DNA of 64,000 nt, from NCBI GenBank assembly GCA_947683425.1, contig CANTUQ010000302.1, positions 1-64,000 on the forward strand, read 5' to 3'. The position numbers were made by a program, and so were the translations under genes. Below are positions 26,501-38,741 of the stretch, piece after piece; within the stretch, counting starts at the first letter, position 1, and each line of letters begins with the position of its first letter. The DNA comes from Excoecaria cochinchinensis (lineage: Eukaryota > Streptophyta > Magnoliopsida > Malpighiales > Euphorbiaceae). The notes under the pieces were generated by a model that was given only the letters and a program-made list of their open reading frames with translations, made no database searches and was not told where the DNA came from.

Positions 26501-26640
26501 TTTTTACGATTTTTCGATTCTGGTGATTTTCCCTGGGGATAACACTAGGGAAATCCGTAAAAATTCGTATGGTCCCGACGAGGCCAATTCTCGATGCGTT
26601 GTGACCGGCAAGCTTCCAGTAGCTACTCCGATCAAGTTTT
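20600..26640 (+). repeat. Long duplication, second copy of ~4690-10730 (offset 15908)
   Basis: Units starting at 20831, 21007, 21183, 21702, 22221, 22573, 22925, 23796, 24843, 25547, 25899 and 26418 match 4923, 5099, 5275, 5794, 6313, 6665, 7017, 7888, 8935, 9639, 9991 and 10510 in type and spacing. The offset is 2604 bp smaller than in the preceding block, equal to fifteen units present only in the first copy. The 871-bp pair recurs at 22925-23795 and 23796-24666. Confidence 0.88.
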
Positions 26641-28696
26641 CCCGAATTATTGGACTCGGATCCAAAATTTCACCACTTTTTACGATTTTTCGATTCTGGT
26701 GATTTTCCCTAGGGGTAACCCTAGGGAAATCCGTAAAAATTCGTATGGTCCCGACGAGGCCAATTCTCGATTCGTTGTGACCGTCAAGCTTCCAGTAGCT
26801 ACTCCGATCAAGTTTTCCCGAATTATTGGACTCGGATCCAAAATTTCACCACTTTTTACGATTTTTCGATTCTCCCTAGGGGTACCCCTAGGAAAATCCG
26901 TAAAAATTCGTCAGGTCCCGACGAGGCCAATTCTTGATGCGTTGTGACCGGCAATCTTCCAGTAGCAACGCCGATCAAGTTTTCACGAATTATTGGACTC
27001 GGATCAAAAATTTCACCACTTTTTACGATTTTTCGATTCTGGTGATTTTCCCTAGAGGTATGCCTAGGGAAATCCGTAAAAATTCGTCAGGTCCCGACGA
27101 GGCCAATTCTCGATGCGTTGTGACCGGCAAGCTTCCAGTAGCTACTCCGATCAAGTTTTCCCGAATTATTGGACTCGGATCAAAAATTTCACCACTTTTT
27201 ACGATTTTTCGATTCTGGTGATTTTCCCTAGGGGTAACCCTAGGGAAATCCGTAAAAATTCGTATGGTCCCGACGAGGCCAATTCTCGATGCGTTGTGAC
27301 CGGCAAGCTTCCAGTAGCTACTCCGATCAAGTTTTCCCGAATTATTGGACTCGGATCCAAAATTTCACCACTTTTTACGATTTTTCGATTCTCGTGATTT
27401 TCCCTAGGGGTACCCCTAGGGAAATCCGTAAAAATTCGTCAGGTCCCGACGAGGCCAATTCTCGATGCGTTGTGACTGGAAAGCTTCCAGTAGCTACTCC
27501 GATCAAGTTTTCCCGAATTATTGGACTCGGATACAAAATCTCACCACTTTTTACGATTTTTCGATTCTGGTGATTTTCCCTAGGGGTACCCCTAGGGAAA
27601 TCCTTAAAAATTCGTCAGGTCCCGACGAGGCCAATTCTCGATGCGTTGTGACTGGCAAGCTTCCAGTAGCTACTCCGATCAAGTTTTCCCAAATTATTGG
27701 ACTCGGATACAAAATCTCACCACTTTTTACGATTTTTCGATTCTGGTGATTTTCCCTAGGGGTAACCCTAGGGAAATCCGTAAAAATTCGTATGGTCCCG
27801 ACGAGGCAAATTCTCGATGCGTTGTGACCGGCAAGCTTCCAGTAGGTACTCCGATCAAGTTTTCCCGAATTATTGGACTCGGATCCAAAATTTCACCACT
27901 TTTTACGATTTTTCGATTCTGGTGATTTTTCCTAGGGGTATCCCTAGGGAAATCCGTAAAAATTCGTATGGTCCCGACGAGGCCAATTCTCGATGCGTTG
28001 TGACCGGCAAGCTTCCAGTAGCTACTTCGATCAAGTTTTCCCGAATTATTGGACTCGGATCAAAAATTTCACCACTTTTTACGATTTTTCGATTCTGGTG
28101 ATTTTCCCTAGGGGTATCCCTAGGGAAATCCGTAAAAATTCGTCAGGTCCCGTAGAGGCCAATTCTCAATGCGTTGTGACCGGCAAGCTTCCAGTAGCTA
28201 CTCCGATCAAGTTTTCCCGAATTATTGGACTCGGTTCCAAAATTTCACCACTTTTTACGATTTTTCGATTCTGGTGATTTTCCCTAGGGGTAAACCTAGG
28301 GAAATCCGTAAAAATTCGTCAGGTCCCGACGAGGCCAATTCTCGATGCGTTGTGACCGGCAAGCTTCCAGTAGCTACTCCGATAAAGTTTTCCCGAATTA
28401 TTGGACTCGGATCAAAAATTTCACCACTTTTTACGATTTTTCGATTCTCGTGATTTTTCCTAAGGGTATCCCTAGGAAAATCCGTAAAAATTCGTCAGGT
28501 CCCGACGAGGCCAATTCCCGATGCGTTGTGACTGGCAAGCTTCCAGTAGCTACTCCGATCAAGTTTTCCCGAATTATTGGACTCGGATCCAAAATTTCAC
28601 CACTTTTTACGATTTTTCGATTCTCGTGATTTTCCCTAGGGGTACCCCTAGGGAAATCCGTAAAAATTCGTCAGGTCCCGACGAGGCCAATTCTCG
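26640..28696 (+). repeat. Heterogeneous island with right-domain unit types
   Basis: Units here do not fit the neighbouring HORs. They carry GATTCGTTGTGACCGTC (~26769), GGCAATCTTCC (~26950), AGTAGCAACGCC (~26961), CCTAGAGGTATGCC (~27051), CCCGTAGAGGCC (~28150), GATAAAGTTTTCC (~28382) and CCTAAGGGTATCC (~28449). CCCGTAGAGGCC and GATAAAG recur only in the right domain (for example 36210, 37434, 40752; 35737, 40278, 43597). No period was evident inside it. Confidence 0.75.
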
Positions 28697-31500
28697 ATGC
28701 GTTGTGACTGGAAAGCTTCCAGTAGCTACTCCGATCAAGTTTTCCCGAATTATTGGACTCGGATACAAAATCTCACCACTTTTTACGATTTTTCGATTCT
28801 GGTGATTTTCCCTAGGGGTACCCCTAGGGAAATCCTTAAAAATTCGTCAGGTCCCGACGAGGCCAATTCTCGATGCGTTGTGACTGGCAAGCTTCCAGTA
28901 GCTACTCCGATCAAGTTTTCCCGAATTATTGGACTCGGATACAAAATCTCACCACTTTTTACGATTTTTCGATTCTGGTGATTTTCCCTAGGGGTAACCC
29001 TAGGGAAATTCGTAAAAATTCGTATGGTCCCGACGAGGCTAATTCTCGATGCGTTGTGACCGGCAAGCTTCCAGTAGGTACTCCGATCAAGTTTTCCCGA
29101 ATTATTGGACTCGGATCAAAAATTTCACCACTTTTTACGATTTTTCGATTCTGGTGATTTTCCCTAGGGGTAACCCTAGGGAAATCCGTAAAAATTCGAA
29201 TGGTCCCGACGAGGCCAATTCTCGATGCGTTGTGACCGGCAAGCTTCCAGTAGTTACTCCGATCAAGTTTTCCCGAATTATTGGACTCGGATCCAAAATT
29301 TCACCACTTTTTACGATTTTTCGATTCTCCCTAGGGGTACCCCTAGGGAAATCCGTAAAAATTCGTAAGGTCCCGACGAGGCCAATTCTTGATGCGTTGT
29401 GACCGGAAAGCTTCCAGTAGCTACGCCGATCAAGTTTTCCTGAATTATTGGACTCGGATAAAAAATTTCACCACTTTTTACGATTTTTCGATTCTGGTGA
29501 TTTTCCCTAGGGGTACCCCTAGGGAAATCCGTAAAAATTCGTCATGTCCCGACGAGGCCAATTCTCGATGCGTTGTGACTGGCTAGCTTCCAGTAGCTAC
29601 TCCGATCAAGTTTTCCCGAATTATTGGACTCGGATACAAAATCTCACCACTTTTTACGATTTTTCGATTCTGGTGATTTTCCCTGGGGATAACACTAGGG
29701 AAATCCGTAAAAATTCGTATGGTCCCGACGAGGCCAATTCTCGATGCGTTGTGACCGGCAAGCTTCCAGTAGCTACTCCGATCAAGTTTTCCCGAATTAT
29801 TGGACTCGGATCCAAAATTTCACCACTTTTTACGATTTTTCGATTCTGGTGATTTTCCCTAGGGGTAACCCTAGGGAAATCCGTAAAAATTCGTATGGTC
29901 CCGACGAGGCCAATTCTCGATGCGTTGTGACCGGCAAGCTTCCAGTAGCTACTCCGATCAAGTTTTCCCGAATTATTGGACTCGGATCCAAAATTTCACC
30001 ACTTTTTACGATTTTTCGATTCTCGTAATTTTCCCTAGGGGTACCCCTAGGGAAATCCGTAAAAATTCGTCAGGTCCCGACGAGGCCAATTCTCGATGCG
30101 TTGTGACTGGAAAGCTTCCAGTAGCTACTCCGATCAAGTTTTCCCGAATTATTGGACTCGGATACAAAATCTCACCACTTTTTACGATTTTTCGATTCTG
30201 GTGATTTTCCCTAGGGATAACCCTAGGGAAATCCGTAAAAATTCGTATGGTCCCGACGAGGCCAATTCTCGATGCGTTGTGACCGCCAAGCTTCCAGTAG
30301 CTACTCCGATCAAGTTTTCCCGAATTATTGGACTCGGATCCAAAATTTCACCACTTTTTACGATTTTTCGATTCTGGTGATTTTCCCTAGGGGTAACCCT
30401 AGGGAAATCCGTAAAAATTCGTATGGTCCCGACGAGGCCAATTCTCGATGCGTTGTAACCGGCAAGCTTCCAGTAGCTACTCCGATCAAGTTTTCCCGAA
30501 TTATTGGACTCGGATCCAAAATTTCACCACTTTTTACGATTTTTCGATTCTGGTGATTTTCCCTAAGGGTAACCCTAGGGAAATCCGTAAAAATTCGTAT
30601 GGTCCCGACGAGGCCAATTCTCGATGCGTTGTGACCGGCAAGCTTCCAGTAGCTACTCCGATTAAGTTTTCCCGAATTATTGGACTCGGATCCAAAATTT
30701 CACCACTTTTTACGATTTTTCGATTCTCGTGATTTTCCCTAGGGATACCCCTAGGGAAATCCGTAAAAATTCGTCAGGTCCCGACGAGGCCAATTCTCGA
30801 TGCGTTGTGACTGGAAAGCTTCCAGTAGCTACTCCGATCAAGTTTTCCCGAATTATTGGACTCGGATACAAAATCTCACCACTTTTTACGATTTTTCGAT
30901 TCTGGTGATTTTCCCTAGGGGTACCCCTAGGGAAATCCTTAAAAATTCGTCAGGTCCCGACGAGGCCAATTCTCGATGCGTTGTGACTGGCAAGCTTCCA
31001 GTAGCTACTCCGATCAAGTTTTCCCGAATTATTGGACTCGGATACAAAATCTCACCACTTTTTACGATTTTTCGATTCTGGTGATTTTCCCTAGGGGTAA
31101 CCCTAGGGAAATTCGTAAAAATTCGTATGGTCCCGACGAGGCTAATTCTCGATGCGTTGTGACCGGCAAGCTTCCAGTAGGTACTCCGATCAAGTTTTCC
31201 CGAATTATTGGACTCGGATCCAAAATTTCACCACTTTTTACGATTTTTCGATTCTGGTGATTTTCCCTAGGGGTAACCCTAGGGAAATCCGTAAAAATTC
31301 GAATGGTCCCGACGAGGCCAATTCTCGATGCATTGTGACCGGAAAGCTTCCAGTAGCTACTCCGATCAAGTTTTCCCGAATTATTGGACTCGGATCCAAA
31401 ATTTCACCACTTTTTACGATTTTTCGATTATCCCTAGGGGTACCCCTAGGGAAATCCGTAAAAATTCGTAAGGTCCCGACGAGGCCAATTCTTGATGCGT
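28697..31500 (+). repeat. Third partial copy of the left block (offset 9969 from the second, 28481 from the first)
   Basis: Units at 29049, 29392, 29568, 29744, 29920, 30096, 30272, 30448, 30800, 30976 and 31152 match 19080 to 21183 in order and type. It differs in lacking the extra 519-bp three-unit step: after 31328 the match jumps to offset 9450. Some markers are lost; for example TACCATT reads TACGATT at 30360. Confidence 0.82.
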
Positions 31501-33955
31501 TGTGACCGGAAAGCTTCCAGTAGCTACGCCGATCAAGTTTTCCCGAATTATTGGACTCGGATAAAAAATTTCACCACTTTTGACGATTTTTCGATTCTGG
31601 TGATTTTCCCTAGGGGTACCCCTAGGGAAATCTGTAAAAATTCGTCAGGTCCCGACGAGGCCAATTCTCGATGCGTTGTGACTGGCAAGCTTCCAGTAGC
31701 TACTCCGATCAAGTTTTCCCGAATTATTGGACTCGGATACAAAATCTCACCACTTTTTACGATTTTTCGATTCTGGTGATTTTCCCTAGGGATAACATTA
31801 GGGAAATCCGTAAAAATTCGTATGGTCCCGACGAGGTCAATTCTCGATGCGTTCTGACCGGCAAGCTTCCAGTAGCTACTCCGATCAAGTTTTCCCGAAT
31901 TATTGGACTCGGATCCAAAATTTCACCACTTTTTACGATTTTTCGATTCTGGTGATTTTCCCTAGGGGTAACCCTAGGGAAATCCGTAAAAATTCGTATG
32001 GTCCCGACGAGGCCAATTCTCGATGCGTTGTGACCGGCAAGCTTCCAGTAGCTACTCCGATCAAGTTTTCCCGAATTATTGGACTCGGATCAAAAATTTC
32101 ACCACTTTTTACGATTTTTCGATTCTCCCTAGGGGTACCCCTAGGGAAATCCGTAAAAATTCGTAAGGTCCCGACGAGGCCAATTCTTGATGCGTTGTGA
32201 CCGGAAAGCTTCCAGTAGCTACGCCGATCAAGTTTTCCTGAATTATTGGACTCGGATCAAAAATTTCACCACTTTTTACGATTTTTTGATTCTGGTGATT
32301 TTCCCTAGGGGTACCCCTAGGGAAATCCGTAAAAATTCGTCAGGTCCCGACGAGGCCAATTCTCGATGCGTTGTGACTGGCAAGCTTCCAGTAGCTACTC
32401 CGATCAAGTTTTCCCGAATTATTGGACTCGGATACAAAATCTCACCACTTTTTACGATTTTTCGATTCTGGTGATTTTCCATGGGGATAACACTAGGGAA
32501 ATCCGTAAAAATTCGTATGGTCCCGACGAGGCCAATTCTCGATGCGTTGTGACCGGCAAGCTTCCAGTAGCTACTCCGATCAAGTTTTCCCGAATTATTG
32601 GACTCGGATCCAAAATTTCACCACTTTTTACGATTTTTCGATTCTGGTGATTTTCCCTAGGGGTAACCCTAGGGAAATCCGTAAAAATTCGTATGGTCCC
32701 GACGAGGCCAATTCTCGATGCGTTGTGACCGGCAAGCTTCCAGTAGCTACTCCGATCAAGTTTTCCCGAATTATTGGACTCGGATCCAAAATTTCACCAC
32801 TTTTTACGATTTTTCGATTCTCGTGATTTTCCCTAGGGGTACCCCTAGGGAAATCCGTAAAAATTCGTCAGGTCCCGACGAGGCCAATTCTCGATGCGTT
32901 GTGACTGGAAAGCTTCCAGTAGCTACTCCGATCAAGTTTTCCCGAATTATTGGACTCGGATCCAAAATTTCACCACTTTTTACGATTTTTCGATTCTGGT
33001 GATTTTTCCTAGGGGTAACCCTAGGGAAATCCGTAAAAATTCGTATGGCCCCGACGAGGCCAATTCTCGATGCGTTGTGACCGGCAAGCTTCCAGTAGCT
33101 ACTCCGATCAAGTTTTCCCGAATTATTGGACTCGGATCCAAAATTTCACCACTTTTTACGATTTTTCGATTCTGGTGATTTTCCCTAGGGCTAGGGGTAA
33201 CCCTAGGGAAATCCGTAAAAATTCGTATGGTCCCGACGAGGCCAATTCTCGATGCGTTGTGACCGGCAAGCTTCCAGTAGCTACTCCGATCAAGTTTTCC
33301 CGAATTATTGGACTCGGATCCAAAATTTCACCACTTTTTACGATTTTTCGATTCTGGTGATTTTCCCTAGGGGTAACCATAGGGAAATCCGTAAAAATTC
33401 GTATGGTCCCGACGAGGCCAATTCTCGATGCGTTGTGACCGGCAAGCTTCCAGTAGCTACTCCGATCAAGTTTTCCCGAATTATTGGACTCGGATCCAAA
33501 ATTTCACCACTTTTTACGATTTTTCGATTCTGGTGATTTTCCCTAGGGGTAACCCTAGGGAAATCCGTAAAAATTCGTATGGTCCCGACGAGGCCAATTC
33601 TCTATGCGTTGTGACCGGCAAGCTTCCAGTAGCTACTCCGATTAAGTTTTCCCGAATTATTGGACTCGGATCCAAAATTTCACCACTTTTTACGATTTTT
33701 CGATTCTCGTGATTTTCCCTAGGGATACCCCTAGGGAAATCCGTAAAAATTCGTCAGGTCCCGACGAGGCCAATTCTCGATGCGTTGTGACTGGAAAGCT
33801 TCCAGTAGCTACTCCGATCAAGTTTTCCCGAATTATTGGACTCGGATACAAAATCTCACCACTTTTTACGATTTTTCGATTCTGGTGATTTTCCCTAGGG
33901 GTACCCCTAGGGAAATCCTTAAAAATTCGTAAGGTCCCGACGAGGCCAATTCTCG
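31501..33955 (+). repeat. End of left HOR domain, fading into uniform units
   Basis: 31671-32893 repeats the unit series 28873-30095 at offset 2798, with substitutions such as GGGATAACATTAGGG (~31789). From 32894 to 33780 five consecutive units are nearly the same type (GTATGG and GGGGTAACCC), so short-period homogenisation replaces the long HOR. One unit, 33070-33251, is 182 bp because of a six-base duplication (CTAGGGCTAGGGG) in the left palindrome arm. Confidence 0.78.
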
Positions 33956-36900
33956 ATGCGTTGTGACCGGCAAGCTTCCAGTAGCTACTCCGATAAAGTT
34001 TTCCCGAATTATTGGACTCGGTTCAAAAATTTTAAAACATTTTACGATTTTTCGATTCTGGTGATTTTCCCTAGGGGTACCCCTAGGAAAATCCGTAAAA
34101 ATTCGTCAGGTCCCGACGAGACCAATTCTGGATGCGTTGTGACCGGCAAGCTTCCAGTAGCTACTCCGATCAAGTTTTCCCGAATTATTGGACTCGGATC
34201 CAAAATTTCACCACTTTTTACGATTTTTCGATTCTAGTGATTTTCCCTAGGGGTACCCCTAGGGAAATCCGTAAAAATTCTTCAGGTCCCGACGAGGCCA
34301 ATTCTCGATGCGTTGTGACTGGCAAGCTTCCAGTAGCTACTCCGATCAAGTTTTCCCGAATTATTGGACTCGGATACAAAATCTCACCACTTTTTACGAT
34401 TTTTCGATTCTGGTGGTTTTTCCCTAGGGGTACCCCTAGGGAAATCCTTAAAAATTCGTCAGGTCCCGACGAGGCCAATTCTCGATGCGTTGTGACCGGC
34501 AAGCTTCCAGAAGCTTCTCCGATCAAGTTTTACCGAATAATTGGACTAGGATCCTAAATTTCACCACTTTTTACGATTTTTCGATTCTGGTGATTTTCCC
34601 TAGGGGTACCCTTAGGGAAATCCGTAAAAATTCGTCAGGTCCCGACGAGGCCAATTCTCGATGCGTTGTGACCGGCAAGCTTCCAGTAGCTACTCCGATC
34701 AAGTTTTCCCGAATTATTGGACTCGGATCAAAAATTTCACTACTTTTTACGATTTTTCGATTCTCCCTAGGGGTACCCCTAGGGAAATCCGTAAAAATTC
34801 ATCAGGTCCCGACGAGGCCAATTATCGATGCGTTGTGACCGGCAAGCTTCCAGTAGCTACTCCGATCAAGTTTTCCCGAATTATTTGACTCTGATCCAAA
34901 ATTTCACCACTTTTTACGATTTTTCGATTCTGGTGATTTTCCCTAGGGGTACCCCTAGGGAAATCCGTAAAAATTCGTCAGGTCTCGACGAGACCAAATC
35001 TAGATGCGTTGTGATCGGCAAGCTTCCAGTAGCTACTCCGATCAAGTTTTCCCGAATTATTGGACTCGGATCCAAAATTTCACCACTTTTTATGATTTTT
35101 CGATTCTGGTGATTTTCCCTAGGGGTACCCCCAGGGAAATCCGTAAAAATTCGTCAGGTCCCGACGAGGCCAATTCTCGATGCGTTGTGACCGGCAAGCT
35201 TCCAGTAGCTACTCCGATCAAGTTTTCCCGAATTATTGGACTCGGATCAAAAATTTCACCACTTTTTACGATTTTTCGATTCTCCCTAGGGGTACCCCTA
35301 GGGAAATCCGTAAAAATTCATCAGGTCCCGACGAGGCCAATTATCGATGCGTTGTGACCGGCAAGCTTCCAGTAGCTACTCCGATTAAGTTTTCCCGAAT
35401 TATTGGACTCGGATCCAAAATTTCACCATTTTTTACGATTTTTCGATTCTCGTGATTTTCCCTAGGGATACCCCTAGGGAAATCCGTAAAAATTCGTCAG
35501 GTCCCGACGAGGCCAATTCTCGATGCGTTGTGACTGGAAAGCTTCCAGTAGCTACTCCGATCAAGTTTTCCCGAATTATTGGACTCGGATACAAAATCTC
35601 ACCACTTTTTACGATTTTTCGATTCTGGTGATTTTCCCTAGGGGTACCCCTAGGGAAATCCTTAAAAATTCGTCAGGTCCCAACGAGGCCAATTCTCGAT
35701 GCGTTGTGACCGGCAAGCTTCCAGTAGCTACTCCGATAAAGTTTTCCCGAATTATTGGACTCGGTTCAAAAATTTTAAAACATTTTACGATTTTTCGATT
35801 CTGGTGATTTTCCCTATGGGTACCCCTAGGGAAATCCGTAAAAATTCGTCAGGTCCCGACGAGACCAATTCTTGATGCGTTGTGACCAGCAAGCTTCCAG
35901 TAGCTACTCCGATCAAGTTTTCCCGAATTATTGGACTCGGATCTAAAATTTCACCACTTTTTACGATTTTTCGATTCTGGTGATTTTCCCTAGGGGTCCC
36001 CCTGGGGAATTCCGTAAAAATTCGTCAGGTCCCGACGAGGCCAATTCTCGTTGCGTTGTGACCGGCAAGCTTCCAGTAGCTACTCCGATCAAGTTTTCCC
36101 GAATTATTGGACTCGGATCCAAAATTTCACCACTTTTTACGATTTTTCGATTCTGGTGATTTTTCCTAGGGGTATCCCTAGGGAAATCCATAAAAATTCG
36201 TCAGGTCCCGTAGAGGCCAATTCTCGATGCGTTGCGACCGGCAAGCTTCCAGTAGCTACTCCGATCAAGTTTTCCCGAATTATTGGACTCGGATCCAAAA
36301 TTTCACCACTTTTTACAATTTTTCGATTCTAGTGATTTTCCCTAGGGGTACCCCTAGGAAAACCCGTAAAAATTCGTCAGGTCCCGACGAGGCCAATTCT
36401 CGATGCGTTGTGACCGGCAAGCTTCCAGTAGCTACTCCGATCAAGTTTTCCCGAATTATTGGACTCGGATACAAAATCTCACCACTTTTTACGATTTTTC
36501 GATTCTGGTGATTTTCCCTAGGGGTACCCCTAGGGAAATCCTTAAATATTCGTCAGGTCCCGACGAGGCCAATTCTCGATGCGTTGTGACCGGCAAGCTT
36601 CCAGAAACTTCTCCGATCAAGTTTTCCCGAATTATTGGACTCGGATCCAAAATTTCACCACTTGTTACGATTTTTCGATTCTGGTGATTTTCCCTAAGGG
36701 GTAACCCTAGGGAAATCCGTAAAAATTCGTCAGATCCCGACGAGGCCAATTCTCGATGCATTGTGACCGGCAAGCTTCCAGTAGCTACTCCGATCAAGTT
36801 TTCCCGAATTATTGGACTCGGATCCAAAATTTCACCACTTTTTACGATTTTTCGATTCTCCCTATGGGTACCCCTAGGGAAATCCGTAAAAATTCGTCAG
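33956..36900 (+). repeat. Right domain, block A1 (duplicated at offset 4542)
   Basis: From about 34200 to 36900 the units match 38742-41442 at offset 4542, apart from a one-base insertion near 34415. Markers include AGAAGCTTCTCC with TTTTACCGAATAATTGGACTAGG (34510-34551, interrupted in places), TATTTGACTCTGATCC (34883), GGTCTCGACGAGACC (34981), TTATGATTT (35091) and a strongly altered A/T-rich stretch at 34021-34045 and 35762-35790. Confidence 0.85.
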
Positions 36901-38700
36901 GTCCCGACGAGGCCAATTCTCGATGCGTTGTGACCGGCAAGCTTCCAGTAGCTACTCCGATCAAGTTTTCTCGAATTATTGGACTCGGATCCAAAATTTC
37001 ACCACTTTTTACGATTTTTCGATTCTGGTGATTTTCCCTAGGGGTAAACCTAGGGAAATCCGTAAAAATTCGTCAGGTCCCGACGAGGCCAATTCTCGAT
37101 GCGTTGTGACCGGCTAGGTTCCAGTAGCTACTCCGATCAAGTTTTCCCGAATTATTGGACTCGGATCCAAAATTTCACCACTTTTTACGATTTTTCGATT
37201 CTGGTGATTTTTCCTAGGGGTATCCCTAGGGAAATCCGTAAAAATTCGTCAGGTCCCGACGAGGCCAATTCTCGATGCGTTGTTACCGGCAAGCTTCCAG
37301 TAGCTACTCCGATCAAGTTTTCCCGAATTATTGGACTCGGATCCAAAATTTCACCACTTTTTACGATTTTTCGATTCTGGTGATTTTTCCTAGGGGTATC
37401 CCTAGGGAAATCCATAAAAATTCGTCAGGTCCCGTAGAGGCCAATTCTCGATGCGTTGTGACCGGTAAGCTTCCAGTAGCTACTCCGATCAAGTTTTCCC
37501 GAATTATTGGACTCGGATCCAAAATTTCACCACTTTTTACGATTTTTCGATTCTGGTGATTTTCCCTAGGGGTCCCCCTAGGGAATTCCGTAAAAATTCG
37601 TCAGGTCCCGACGAGGCCAATTCTCGTTGCGTTGTGACCGGCAAGCTTCCAGTAGCTACTCCGATCAAGTTTTCCCGAATTATTGGACTCGGATCCAAAA
37701 TTTCACCACTTTTTACGATTTTTCGATTCTGGTGATTTTTCCTAGGGGTATCCCTAGGGAAATCCATAAAAATTCGTCAGGTCCCGTAGAGGCCAATTCT
37801 CGATGCGTTGTGACCGGCAAGCTTCCAGTAGCTACTCCGATCAAGTTTTCCCGAATTATTGGACTCGGATCCAAAATTTCACCACTTTTTACGATTTTTC
37901 GATTCTAGTGATTTTCCCTAGGGGTACCCCTAGGAAAACCCGTAAAAATTTGTCAGGTCCCGACGAGGCCAATTCTCGATGCGTTGTGACCGGCAAGCTT
38001 CCAGTAGCTACTCCGATCAAGTTTTCCCGAATTATTGGACTCGGATCCAAAATTTCACCACTTGTTACGATTTTTCGATTCTGGTGATTTTTCCTAAGGG
38101 GTAACCCTAGGGAAATCCGTAAAAATTCGTCAGATCCCGACGAGGCCAATTCTCGATGCGTTGTGACCGGCAAGCTTCCAGTAGCTACTCCGATCAAGTT
38201 TTCCCGAATTATTGGACTCGGATCAAAAATTTCACCACTTTTTACGATTTTTCGATTCTCCCTATGGGTACCCCTAGGGAAATCCGTAAAAATTCGTCAG
38301 GTCCCGACGAGGCCAATTCTCGATGCGTTGTGACCGGAAAGCTTCCAGTAGCTACTCCGATCAAGTTTTCTCGAATTATTGGACTCGGATCCAAAATTTC
38401 ACCACTTTTTACGATTTTTCGATTCTGGTGATTTTCCCTAGGGGTAAACCTAGGGAAATCCGTAAAAATTTGTCAGGTCCCGACGAGGCCAATTCTCGAT
38501 GCGTTGTGACCGGCAAGCTTCCAGTAGCTACTCCGATCAAGTTTTCCCGAATTATTGGACTCGGATCCAAAATTTCACCACTTTTTACGATTTTTCGATT
38601 CTGGTGATTTTTCCTAGGGGTATCCCTAGGGAAATCCGTAAAAATTCGTCAGGTCCCGACGAGGCCAATTCTCGATGCGTTGTTACCGGCAAGCTTCCAG
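36403..38700 (+). repeat. 8-unit repeat of about 1400 bp, two copies
   Basis: 36403-37300 matches 37803-38700 at offset 1400 (seven long units, one short unit and one inserted base). Shared markers are CACTTGTTACG, CCTAAGGGGTAACC (one extra A in the left palindrome arm), GTCAGATCCC, CCCTATGGGTACC, TTTTCTCGAATT and GTTGTTACCGG. The first copy holds one AGAAACTTCT unit (36579) whose counterpart in the second copy has been replaced. Confidence 0.78.
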
Positions 38701-38741
38701 TAGCTACTCCGATCAAGTTTTCCCGAATTATTGGACTCGGA

